A stretch of DNA of 64,000 nucleotides from Paraburkholderia sp. (GTDB taxonomy: Bacteria; Pseudomonadota; Gammaproteobacteria; Burkholderiales; Burkholderiaceae): the NCBI RefSeq assembly GCF_028283785.1, contig NZ_JAPWKB010000019.1, positions 330,001-394,000 of the forward strand, written 5' to 3'. Below the pieces are notes generated by a model that saw only the letters and a program-made list of their open reading frames with translations, did no database searches and was not told the DNA's origin. The translations under genes and the position numbers were made by a program. How positions within the stretch are numbered: the stretch's first letter is position 1; every line of letters starts with the position of its first letter. Positions 34,845-43,263 of this stretch are shown here, piece after piece.

Positions 34845-35561
34845 CAAAGAAAAGTAGGCAAAAGAAAGCGCGTTTACACCGCCACTCCGTAGCGAGTGGC
34901 GTCCTTCCAGAACGGGTAGTGGACCGCGCACGATTTGAGTTGCCGCAGCGTTTGCCTTGGTGACAAGGCAGTCATTCGTTCCGGCTGTTCGCTCCGCGAC
35001 AGCCGACGGGCACAGCCCCGTCTTTATCTCTCGGCGTCATTCGCGCGCTGCACTCTGTCGGTCACAAAACCCATTTTTCTGGCATGCGCCGGGCTGGTCG
35101 CGCGCGCAAAATCCCAAGCCAATTCGAACGTCGAAACCATCGTGAAGGCGGGCGAATGCCGTGGCGCAAACCGGGCTTCGAGCCGACGCTGGAACCGTCG
35201 TGAGAGCTGGCAATTCGAGAGGCGAAACCGGGCTTCGAGCCGACGCTGGAACCGTCGTGGGGGGGCAATTCGAGAGGCGAAACCGAGCTTTGATCCCACG
35301 CCGGAATCGTCGTGGGGCCGGGCAAATCGAGTGGCCCAAACCGGGTTTTGAGCCGAGGCTGGAGCCGTCGAAAAAGCGGGCGAATGACGAGGCGCAGATG
35401 GGGTTTTGAAGTGGGCTACCGCCGCGCAGCGGGCGGGATGTGCGGATGCGGGCCACCACGCCAAACCGACCGGTCGCTCCAAACGTGCGCGGTCCACTAC
35501 CCGAAAATTGATAGACGCCACTCGCTACGGAGCGCGAGGTAAACGCGCTTTCTTTTGCCTA
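34845..35561. repeat. Mosaic repeat region with inverted ends and 57-bp tandem repeats
   Basis: About 717 bases with no credible gene. The two ends are inverted copies of each other: 34856-34932 (AAAGAAAGCGCGTTTAC ... CCGTAGCGAGTGGCGTC ... GGGTAGTGGACCGCGCACG) mirrors 35480-35556. The centre (about 35105-35410) holds four to five degenerate tandem copies with a period of 55-58 bases, each built on AAACCGGGCTTCGAGCCGA and CTGGAACCGTCGTG. Frames are open on both strands only because the repeat length often keeps frame. Confidence 0.8.
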
Positions 35562-36725
35562 GGAAGGTCTGAATAACCCGTTTTTGCTTCGGATTTCTAA
35601 CCGGTGCGCTCAGCGTGAAGATCGCGTCATCCTTCACACTTGGTTGATGCGCTACCGACCGCGCGCTTGCTGGCCCCTATGCCGAGTTGCCGTCGTTCAT
35701 TGTGCTGTCAGCTTCCTGCGCGCCATCCAGAGATTGACCAGCGCGAACTGCGTTTCGATTTGCGCCGTGTTTTTCGCCAGTCCCCGATACCGCGCCTTCA
35801 CATATCCAAACTGACATTTCAGTACCCGGAACGGGTGCTCCACCTTCGCTCTCACGCCCGCCTTGAGCCGCTCGATCTCGTCGTAAATCCTGTCGAGCCG
35901 CTGGCTTCTGTCCAGCTTTCGCCGCTTGCTCAGCCTCATCGCGACGTGCCACTCAACCGCACCTGTTTCGCCCCGCTTGCCGATGCCCACATAACCCGCA
36001 TCGGCAAAGGCAACCGTCTCCTTGCCGTGCAGCAGCGCGTGCGCCACCGTGACGTCGTGGACGTTCGCCGACACGTGCATTTGACCGTATGCACCAGACC
36101 CGATTCGGCATCGACCCCGATATGCGCCTTCATCCCGAAGTGCCAGCTGCCGCCCTTTTGCGTCTGCTTCATCTCGGGGTCTCGCGTGCCGGGCTTCTTC
36201 GTTGAATTGGGCGCGGCAATCAACGTCGCGTCGACGGCCGAGCCCACCTTGAGCATCAGGCCTTTCGCCTCCAGCAGTTCGTTGACCGTCGCCAGCATTC
36301 TGGCCGACAGTTGATGTTCCTCAAGCAGGTGCCGGAACCGCAGGATCGTGCTCTCGTCGGGCAGGCGCGTCATGCCAGCGTCCAGCAACGCGAACTCCCG
36401 ATACAGCGGAATGTCATGCAACGCCTCCTCCATGGCCGGGTCCGAGAGACTGAACCACTGCTGCATGAAGTGAATCCGCAGCATCGTCGCAAGCGCAAAC
36501 GGCGGACGGCCAGTGCGGCCTTTAGGGTAGTGCGGCTCAATGAGCGCAATCAGCTTCTGCCATGGCACCACGCGTGTCATCTCGTCGAGAAATTCGCGCT
36601 TGCGGGTGCGCTTCGTCGAAAGATCCAGACCCAGACCAAGTTGCGTCATCACGTCACTCCCTGAATTCCCCTGAGCCCAGGATAGTCCATGCTCGCGTCA
36701 ATGTCAGGACTTTTGCAGACCTTCC
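35562..36725 (-). mobile_element. IS5-family insertion sequence (1164 bp)
   Basis: Terminal inverted repeat GGAAGGTCTG at 35562-35571 and its complement CAGACCTTCC at 36716-36725. Target duplication CCTA at 35558-35561 and 36726-36729. It is inserted in the second, inverted copy of the hairpin repeat. The transposase is in two frames. Confidence 0.9.
35697..36652 (-). pseudogene. IS5-family transposase, frameshifted
   Basis: IS5-type DDE transposase. The N-terminal part (MTRVVPWQKLIALIEPHYPKG, then FMQQWFSLSDPAMEEALHD and LPDESTILRFRHLLE) and the first catalytic Asp region (GSAVDATLIAAP) are in one frame to about 36083. The remainder, including ADAGYVGIGKR and the YREK-like region with VEHPFRVLKCQFGY, is in the next frame. 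The break falls in GLVHTV / HVSANVHDVT, where the family is continuous, so this is probably a disabled copy. A programmed shift cannot be excluded. Confidence 0.82.
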
Positions 36726-37015
36726 CCTACTTTTCTTTGCGCGAGCAAAGAAAAGTAGGTGCGGTCCCGCACAGGGACGATCCAGGCAGACCAGCGTGAA
36801 TACAGGAAGCGCACGCCAACCCAGGAGCAACCAAACCACCGCCATGCGAACCGCATGACGCACCCGGTCCCGCACAGGGACGATCCTGGCAGACCAGCGT
36901 GAATACAGGACGCGCACGCCAAGCCAGGAGCAACCAAACCAACCGCCATGCGAACCGCATAACGCACCCGGTCCCGCACAGGGACGATCCAGGCAAACCG
37001 ACGCGAAAACGGGAC
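36726..37015. repeat. Hairpin repeat and 103-bp tandem repeats
   Basis: The intact hairpin CCTACTTTTCTTTG / CAAAGAAAAGTAGG (36726-36759) is followed by about 2.4 tandem copies, period 103-104, starting at 36763, 36866 and 36970. Each begins GGTCCCGCACAGGGACGATC, itself a small stem-loop (GTCCC/GGGAC). A decayed tail continues to about 37110. No gene is present between this and the glk stop at 37128. Confidence 0.85.
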
Positions 37016-37127
37016 AACCACAGCAAACCCGACAGACCAGCGGAACCTCGGGACAAGCGAGCAAAACCAGGCAACCCACCGTGAAAACGGGACAACCAAC
37101 CAAAGCCCCCACGGAGTGAAAACCCCT

Positions 37128-39041
37128 TTACTCCCTCGCTGAAGAAGCCACCCCATGACTCAACCAATCCAGCACCGCACTACTATCATCATCGGCGCCA
37201 CGCCGAGCCTTAACGACAGCCTCGTTCACCTCCGCATTCGGCGCAGCCCGCCGGATCGCCACACCCACGGCGAGAATATCGATCATCACCAGATGCAAGA
37301 TCCGCGAAATCATCGACAACTGCGATTCGCGAATCTCGATGTGATCGGTTTCAAGCGCAACGGTCGCGCGCTTCGCCAGCGGCGTATTGCTCGACGTAAT
37401 CGCAATCACCTGCGCGCCCGCGGCCATCGCCACTTCCAGCACCCGCAGCAATTCCGGCGCGCGTCCCGACTTCGATACCGCCACGATCACGTCGCCCTTG
37501 CCCAGCAACGCAGCCGAAGCTGCCTGCATGTAAAGATCGCCGTAAGCAATGGTCGGAATGCCAAACCGGAAGAACTTGTAGTGCGCGTCCTGTGCAACGA
37601 TGTTCGAATTGCCCAAGCCGTAAAACTCGATGCGTCGCGCACTGTTCAACATGTCGATCGCACGTTCGACATGCTCGAAATTCAGATGCTCGCGCAACTG
37701 CAAAATCGCCGACACGGTGTTGTCCAGCACCTTCGCACCGAAATCCGTCGCGGTGTCGCCGAGATGCACCTGGCTATGGCTGACCGGAATCGTGCCGGTC
37801 AAACCCGTCGCGAGTTTCAGCTTGAAATCCGATAAGCCCTGACATCCCAGCGACCGGCAAAAACGGATCACGGTTGGCTGGCTCACATCGGCTTTACGCG
37901 CGATGTCCACGATCGGATCGTTGATGATCGAACGCGGATGATTCAACGCGAGATCCGCGACGCGACGCTCGGCCGGCGTCAACGCATCGCGCATCTGACG
38001 GATCCGCTCGAACACCGCCGACGAACTCCCGCCCGCGCGATTCGACAACTGCTCCGCGAGAATCGCCGACACGCCCAGAAACGCCGGATATTCCGCCGTA
38101 ATCACGTACGTCGGCACGTTCTTCAGATACGCCTCGAAACGACCCTTCGCTTCGAAACGCGCGCGGAACGACGACTTCTCGAAGAACTCGCCCAGACGCG
38201 GCACCACGCCGCCGCCAATGTAGATGCCGCCGAGCGAACCCAAGGTCACCGCGATATTGCCGGCGAACGTGCCGAGAATCCCGCAGAAACAATCGACCGC
38301 TTCCGCACACAACGGATCGCCGTCGAGCGCGCGCTTCACGACTTCCGCGGTGTCGAAGTTCGCGCCGACGCGCTTCTTGTCCCGCGCTGCCAGCGCACGG
38401 TACACGACCTCGATGCCCGGGCCCGCCGCCACACGCTCGAACGACACGTGCGACCACTTCTTGCGTGCATATTGCAGCACCAGTTCTTCGCGTTCGTCGG
38501 CCGGTGCGAAGGTGGCGTGACCGCCTTCGCTGCCCAGCGCGATCCAGCGGTCGTCGGCGGGAATCAGGCCCGACACGCCGAGGCCCGTGCCGGCGCCCAG
38601 CAAACCGATCACGCTGTTCGGACGACGCGAGCCGCCGCCGACCTGCACGCGTTGCGCGTCGGTCAGACCGGGCAGCGCCATCGCCAGCGCGGTGAAATCG
38701 TTGACGACCAGCAACGTGTCGAAACCCAACGCGCGACGCGTGGCTTCGATCGAAAAACTCCAGTCGTGATTGGTCATGCTGACCGTGTCGCCATCGACCG
38801 GATTCGCAATCGCAATCGCCGCGTGATTCACACGGCCGATCTTCGTGTCTTTCAGATACTTCTTGATGACGTCCGCGACGCCGGGATAGTCGGCGCACGG
38901 ATAGACGATCACCGACGTAATCTCGCCCGGTCCCGTCTCCAGCGCAAAGCGCGCATTGGTGCCGCCGATATCCGCGAGCAAACGCGGTCCGTCGGCGTGC
39001 TGGCCCGCGCCCGGGACAGCTTTAGTTACACCAGTAGACAT
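37128..39041 (-). CDS. glk: Bifunctional glucokinase / HexR-type (RpiR) transcriptional regulator
   Basis: 637-residue fusion. Residues about 20-340 are a glucokinase of the ATP-dependent Glk family (LADIGGTNARFAL; GAGTGLGVSGLI; GSEGGHATFAP), phosphorylating glucose at the start of the Entner-Doudoroff route. Residues about 350-637 are an RpiR/HexR regulator, with a helix-turn-helix (ARKADVSQPTVIRFCRSLGC near 385) and a sugar-phosphate-binding SIS domain (EFYGLGNSNIVAQDAHYKF; VAVSKSGRAPELL). The fusion is a Burkholderia trait. It overlaps pgl by 20 bases. The regulator half is the obvious candidate to bind the palindrome at 41421-41439. Confidence 0.94.
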   Translation of the reverse strand: MSTGVTKAVPGAGQHADGPRLLADIGGTNARFALETGPGEITSVIVYPCADYPGVADVIKKYLKDTKIGRVNHAAIAIANPVDGDTVSMTNHDWSFSIEATRRALGFDTLLVVNDFTALAMALPGLTDAQRVQVGGGSRRPNSVIGLLGAGTGLGVSGLIPADDRWIALGSEGGHATFAPADEREELVLQYARKKWSHVSFERVAAGPGIEVVYRALAARDKKRVGANFDTAEVVKRALDGDPLCAEAVDCFCGILGTFAGNIAVTLGSLGGIYIGGGVVPRLGEFFEKSSFRARFEAKGRFEAYLKNVPTYVITAEYPAFLGVSAILAEQLSNRAGGSSSAVFERIRQMRDALTPAERRVADLALNHPRSIINDPIVDIARKADVSQPTVIRFCRSLGCQGLSDFKLKLATGLTGTIPVSHSQVHLGDTATDFGAKVLDNTVSAILQLREHLNFEHVERAIDMLNSARRIEFYGLGNSNIVAQDAHYKFFRFGIPTIAYGDLYMQAASAALLGKGDVIVAVSKSGRAPELLRVLEVAMAAGAQVIAITSSNTPLAKRATVALETDHIEIRESQLSMISRILHLVMIDILAVGVAIRRAAPNAEVNEAVVKARRGADDDSSAVLDWLSHGVASSARE

Positions 39042-39714
39042 CGAGTCTCACTCCCTTGTCGTTTGCCAGCTTCGAGATGGCATTTTTTTGTGGCGCGGCT
39101 GCGGCGGCGTTCAACACGTCGAGCTTGCGCTGTCCTGCAATGAACAAAAACAACCGGTCGACCTGCTTCAACGCCGACATCGACCAGCTCACGCGTGCAT
39201 GCGGCGCATTGCCCGGATGCACGGCGACAAATTTTTCAGGCGTCGTGATCGCGACGTCCCACTCGGGCGCGTCCGCGAAAATCGACGCGGTATGACCGTC
39301 TTCACCCATGCCCAGTACGGCAACGTCGGGAACGGCGAAAGCGGCGTCCGCATTCAACGCGGCGATCTGCGCGTCCAGCGTCGTCGACACATCCACCAGC
39401 GGCCGGAACGCGGCATTGCGCGCCGCGTTTTGCAGCAGCGTTTCGTGGACGAGCCGCGCATTGCTCGCGTTATCGGATTCCGGCACCCAGCGATCGTCGA
39501 CCAGCGTCACGGCAATGTGCGCCCAGTCGAACGTCTGCGTGGACAGCGTTTGAAGGAACGGACGCGGACTGGTGCCACCCGACACGGCGAGTGTCGTATG
39601 CGCGCCGGACGTGCCGGCCTTCGCGGCGAGCGACGCCTGCAACGCGTCGCCGACAGCCTGCGCCAGCGCATCGGAATGGACGCGGGGATCGTCGAAAGTA
39701 TGAAGTTCGATCAC
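39022..39714 (-). CDS. pgl: 6-phosphogluconolactonase
   Basis: Hydrolyses 6-phosphogluconolactone to 6-phosphogluconate, 230 residues, DevB/SOL type. Motifs are VSGGTSPRPFLQTLS near residue 43, VTLVDDRWVPESDNASN near 70 and VLGMGEDGHTASIFADAP near 130. It lies between zwf and glk on the minus strand and shares 20 bases with glk, so the three work as one operon. Confidence 0.95.
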   Translation of the reverse strand: MIELHTFDDPRVHSDALAQAVGDALQASLAAKAGTSGAHTTLAVSGGTSPRPFLQTLSTQTFDWAHIAVTLVDDRWVPESDNASNARLVHETLLQNAARNAAFRPLVDVSTTLDAQIAALNADAAFAVPDVAVLGMGEDGHTASIFADAPEWDVAITTPEKFVAVHPGNAPHARVSWSMSALKQVDRLFLFIAGQRKLDVLNAAAAAPQKNAISKLANDKGVRLDVYWCN

Positions 39715-39879
39715 TTCTCCTCCGTACAGCTTTCTTGTTAGGTCTGCGGGCTGCGCCGTCGATACGGCGACGCGGCATGCGGTGCCTGGTGGCGCTGCCC
39801 GTCAGTTCATCGTGGCGGTCATGGCATCGCGCCGCCTGGCAGGACAACCCGCCGCCGCGCGATGCCGTCAATCCGTTCG

Positions 39880-41340
39880 TCAGTTCTCTTCTTCGAGCCA
39901 GCAGGTGCCGTGCTGCGCCAGCATCGCGCTCGCGGCGGCCGGACCCCAGGTGCCCGACGCATACGGCTTCGGCGGACGGTTCGACGCATTCCATTCGTTC
40001 TGGATCGGCTCGACCCATTTCCACGCGGCTTCCTGTTCGTCGCGTCGCACGAACAGCGCGAGGCGTCCGTTGATCACGTCGAGCAGCAGGCGCTGATACG
40101 CCTCCATCTGGCCTTCGCGGAAGAACTGGTCGAACGCGAGGTCGAGGTGGACGCTTGCCAGATTCATGCCTTCGCCGGGCTGCTTCGCGAGGCAGTAGAG
40201 GCGGATGCTTTCGTTCGGCTGCAAGCGGATCACGAGGCGGTTCGCGCCCGGGCGCAAGGCCGTCGGTCCAAGCGCCGAGTGCGGCACCGAACGGAAGTTG
40301 ACGACGATCTCCGCGACCCGGTCGGCCAGCCGCTTGCCGGTGCGCAGAAAGAACGGCACGCCCGACCAGCGCCAGTTTTCGATCTCGACTTTCAGCGCGA
40401 CGAAGGTTTCCGTGGTGCTGTCCGGCTTCACGCCGGGTTCGGTCGCATACGCGGGCACGGCGGTGCCGCGAATTCCGCCCGCGTGATACTGGCCGCGCAC
40501 CGCGACCTTGCCGATTTCGTTCGGGTCGATCGGTTTCAGCGCGCGCAGCACGCGCAGCTTTTCGTCGCGGACCGAATCCGAATCCATCGAATGCGGCGGT
40601 TCCATCGCGACGATCGAAAGCAGTTGCAGCAAATGGTTCTGCACCATGTCGCGCAACGCGCCGGTGTTGTCGTAGAAGTCGCCGCGCGCTTCGACGCCGA
40701 GTTCTTCCGCAATCGTGATCTGGATGCTTTCGACCCATTCGCGACGCCACAACGGTTCGAACAGCGCATTGCCGAAGCGCAGCGCGAGCAGGTTCTGCAC
40801 CGGCTCTTTACCGAGGTAGTGGTCGATCCGGTAGATCTGTTCTTCGCGGAACATCTGGCCGACTGCGTCGTTGATCGCGTTCGACGAACGCAGGTCGTAG
40901 CCGAGCGGCTTTTCGAGCACGATGCGCGCGTTTTCGTTCAGACCGACATCGGCCAACGCGCGGCAGATCGGCACGAACAGCGACGGGCCGGTGGCCAGGT
41001 AGAACACGCGCGTGCCGGTCAACTGATTGACGGCGTCGCGCAGCAATACGAAATCTTCGGGCTTGCCGAGGTCGAGCTTCACATACTTGATGCGTTCGAG
41101 AAACGACGCCCACGCGGTTTCGTCGAGACCGTTCTTCGATACGTATTTCTTGACGTGGCTGTTGACCCACTCGATGTAACCGTCGCGGTCCGCAGCATGG
41201 CGGGCCACTGCGACGATGCTGCCGCTTTCGGCCAGCATGCCTGCACGGTGCGCTTCATACAGCGCCGGCAGGATCTTGCGCATCGACAGATCGCCGGTTC
41301 CGCCGAAGAGAACGAAGGTGAAGCTAGAGTCGGTAAACAT
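39880..41340 (-). CDS. zwf: Glucose-6-phosphate 1-dehydrogenase
   Basis: Oxidises glucose-6-phosphate to the lactone with NAD(P)+, 486 residues. The nucleotide motif VLFGGTGDLSMRKILPALY is near residue 10 and the substrate/catalytic motif RIDHYLGKEPVQNLLALRFGN near 177. It is the first gene of the zwf-pgl-glk operon, 74-80 bases downstream of the divergent promoter region that carries the HexR-like palindrome. Confidence 0.96.
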   Translation of the reverse strand: MFTDSSFTFVLFGGTGDLSMRKILPALYEAHRAGMLAESGSIVAVARHAADRDGYIEWVNSHVKKYVSKNGLDETAWASFLERIKYVKLDLGKPEDFVLLRDAVNQLTGTRVFYLATGPSLFVPICRALADVGLNENARIVLEKPLGYDLRSSNAINDAVGQMFREEQIYRIDHYLGKEPVQNLLALRFGNALFEPLWRREWVESIQITIAEELGVEARGDFYDNTGALRDMVQNHLLQLLSIVAMEPPHSMDSDSVRDEKLRVLRALKPIDPNEIGKVAVRGQYHAGGIRGTAVPAYATEPGVKPDSTTETFVALKVEIENWRWSGVPFFLRTGKRLADRVAEIVVNFRSVPHSALGPTALRPGANRLVIRLQPNESIRLYCLAKQPGEGMNLASVHLDLAFDQFFREGQMEAYQRLLLDVINGRLALFVRRDEQEAAWKWVEPIQNEWNASNRPPKPYASGTWGPAAASAMLAQHGTCWLEEEN

Positions 41341-41410
41341 GAGTCTCCATCGATGTCCTGGAGGTCGCCAAAGTCAGTGAAAACGCGACCGTAGTCCGAT
41401 AAAATTTTTT

Positions 41411-41439
41411 TTGACACTGAATTGTAGTTTAACTACAAT
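41411..41439 (+). promoter_or_regulatory. Promoter of the glucose transporter operon
   Basis: TTGACA at 41411-41416, spacer of exactly 17 bases, TACAAT at 41434-41439: a near-consensus sigma70 promoter. The palindromic operator covers its spacer and -10. Confidence 0.82.
41421..41439. promoter_or_regulatory. HexR-like operator palindrome
   Basis: ATTGTAGTTTAACTACAAT is a perfect 19-bp palindrome and contains TGTAGTTTAACTACA, matching the known HexR consensus TGTARTWWWAYTACA. It overlaps the -10 elements of both divergent promoters, as expected for a repressor released by the Entner-Doudoroff intermediate KDPG. Confidence 0.85.
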
Positions 41440-41448
41440 CCAAATCAA
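41421..41448 (-). promoter_or_regulatory. Divergent promoter of zwf-pgl-glk
   Basis: On the minus strand, TTGATT (41448-41443), 16-base spacer, TACAAT (41426-41421). It uses the other half of the same palindrome as its -10, so one bound dimer would cover both promoters. Predicted 5' leader of zwf about 75 bases. Confidence 0.65.
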
Positions 41449-41894
41449 GAGGTAGCGCTAAATCGATGAAAAAAGCACAGCCGTCAAGGCGAAATGCGCG
41501 TTTTCCCGAGGTGGCGCAGCACCTTTGCATGTTAACGGACAAACCGTTGACGCATGCGCCAGCAAGGCTTCCAAGGCAGCGTGATAAGCGGTCGGAAGCC
41601 ACGGAAACAGGGCGTTTGCGCCGTGCGGTGCGTGCGGAACATGCGTGGTTGCCTCGAGTCTGTTGCGCGCGACGCGGGCAGGCAAAAATCAAAAGAGGAG
41701 ACAGTCAGTTGCATCCCGAACCACTCATCTCTTGAGCTTCCTGCGGCCGAACATCGGCACGCTTGCGCGTGGGTAAACCCTGCGCTCGCCGAAGCTCGAT
41801 CGCCCCCGTGTTTTGCCTGTATAGAACCAACCACTGCACCTCGTATACGCGAGGGCCATTCGTTTTTTGTTCTGGTGTCTGGAGGAGATAAGCA
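41441..41894 (+). other. Long leader between the glucose promoter and the binding-protein gene
   Basis: About 450 bases of predicted 5' untranslated RNA. It contains an 89-codon open frame at 41466-41735 with GAGG 10-13 bases before its ATG. The frame is Arg-rich, has no domain I recognise and no signal of selection that can be seen here. No classical riboswitch motif recognised. Confidence 0.5.
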
Positions 41895-43142
41895 ATGAAA
41901 GTTCGCGCGATCATGGGCGCACTGTGCGCCGCAGGTCTGATGTGCGGTGTGTCCGCAGCTCAAGCCGCTGAGTCGGTTGAAGTGCTGCACTGGTGGACTT
42001 CGGGTGGTGAATCGAAGGCGGTCGGCGTCCTGAAGGACGACATGACCAAGCAAGGCTATACGTGGAAGGACTTCGCGGTCGCTGGCGGCGCAGGTGCGGC
42101 AGCCATGACGGCACTGAAGACGCAGGTGATCTCGGGCAATGCACCGACCGCTGCGCAGATCAAGGGTCCGCTGATTCAGGATTGGGCAGAGCAGGGCGTG
42201 CTGGTGCCGATCGACTCCGTCGCCGGCGACTGGAAGAAGAATCTGCCGCCTGAAATCGACAAGATCATGCACGCAGACGGTCACTACGTCGCTGCGCCGT
42301 TCTCGGTGCACCGCGTGAACTGGCTGTACATCAACAAGGCAGCACTGGACAAGGCAGGCGGCAAGGTGCCGACCACGTGGCCGGAGTTCTTCGCTGTCGC
42401 CGACAAGATGAAAGCGGCCGGCATCCAGCCGATCGCGATGGGCGGTCAGCCGTGGCAAGACCTGACGCTGTGGGAAGACGTCGTGCTGTCGCAAGGCGCG
42501 GGCTTCTACAAGAAGGCGCTGGTCGACCTCGACGAAAAGACGCTGACGTCGGAGCAGATGGTCGGCGTGTTCGATACCGTGCGCAAGATCCAGGGTTACT
42601 TCGACACGGGCCGTACGGGCCGTGACTGGAACCTGGCAACGGCCATGGTCATCAACGGCAAGGCCGGCATGCAGTTCATGGGCGACTGGGCGAAGGGCGA
42701 ATTCGCCAACGCCGGCAAGAAGTCGGGCACGGACTACGTCTGCGCCGCTGTGCCGGGCACGGAAAAGGCCTACACGTTCAACGTCGACTCGTTCGTGTTC
42801 TTCCAGCAGAAGGGTTCGAAGACCGCAACGCCGGGTCAACTGGCGCTGGCCAAGACCATCATGACGCCGGACTTCCAGGAACAGTTCAGCCTGAACAAGG
42901 GCTCGATTCCGGTTCGTCTGGGTGTGTCGATGGCGAAGTTCGACGACTGCGCGAAGAAGTCGTACGCCGACGAACAGGTCGCGATCAAGTCGGGCGGTTA
43001 TGTGCCGTCGCTGGCTCACGGCATGGCGCAACCGGACGCAGCAGCGGGCGCGATCTCCGACGTGGTCACGAAGTTCATGAACTCGCAGGAAGATTCGAAG
43101 ACCGCCGTTGCCGCGCTCGCGAAGGCAGCAAAGACGAAGTAA
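41895..43142 (+). CDS. gtsA: Glucose/mannose ABC transporter substrate-binding protein
   Basis: Periplasmic sugar-binding protein (family 1), 415 residues. Signal peptide MKVRAIMGALCAAGLMCGVSAAQA, then ESVEVLHWWTSGGESKAV, the glucose/mannose-binding N-terminus known from Pseudomonas GtsA. Trp-rich binding-site segments are PIAMGGQPWQDLTLWE near 180 and MQFMGDWAKGEF near 258. RBS GGAGGAG lies 8 bases before the ATG. Placed beside zwf-pgl-glk under the shared operator, it brings in the glucose those enzymes use. Confidence 0.93.
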   Translation: MKVRAIMGALCAAGLMCGVSAAQAAESVEVLHWWTSGGESKAVGVLKDDMTKQGYTWKDFAVAGGAGAAAMTALKTQVISGNAPTAAQIKGPLIQDWAEQGVLVPIDSVAGDWKKNLPPEIDKIMHADGHYVAAPFSVHRVNWLYINKAALDKAGGKVPTTWPEFFAVADKMKAAGIQPIAMGGQPWQDLTLWEDVVLSQGAGFYKKALVDLDEKTLTSEQMVGVFDTVRKIQGYFDTGRTGRDWNLATAMVINGKAGMQFMGDWAKGEFANAGKKSGTDYVCAAVPGTEKAYTFNVDSFVFFQQKGSKTATPGQLALAKTIMTPDFQEQFSLNKGSIPVRLGVSMAKFDDCAKKSYADEQVAIKSGGYVPSLAHGMAQPDAAAGAISDVVTKFMNSQEDSKTAVAALAKAAKTK

Positions 43143-43263
43143 TTGCCGTCTGAAGCGAAGTAAGCGAAGTAGCGCGCCCGGTCTTCCGCGATATGGCGGA
43201 CGCCGGGCGCGAACTTCGTCAACGCGTGTCTCCCCAACGCACAGTTTCAGCAGGAGTCGAGTA

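Noticed and set aside
35024..35521. Several overlapping 80-165-codon frames in the 57-bp repeat block
   Set aside because: Open on both strands because repeat units often keep frame; no start signals and no domain.
34845..37015. CRISPR array
   Set aside because: The repeats are 57 and 103 bases long, degenerate and without unique spacers; no cas genes.
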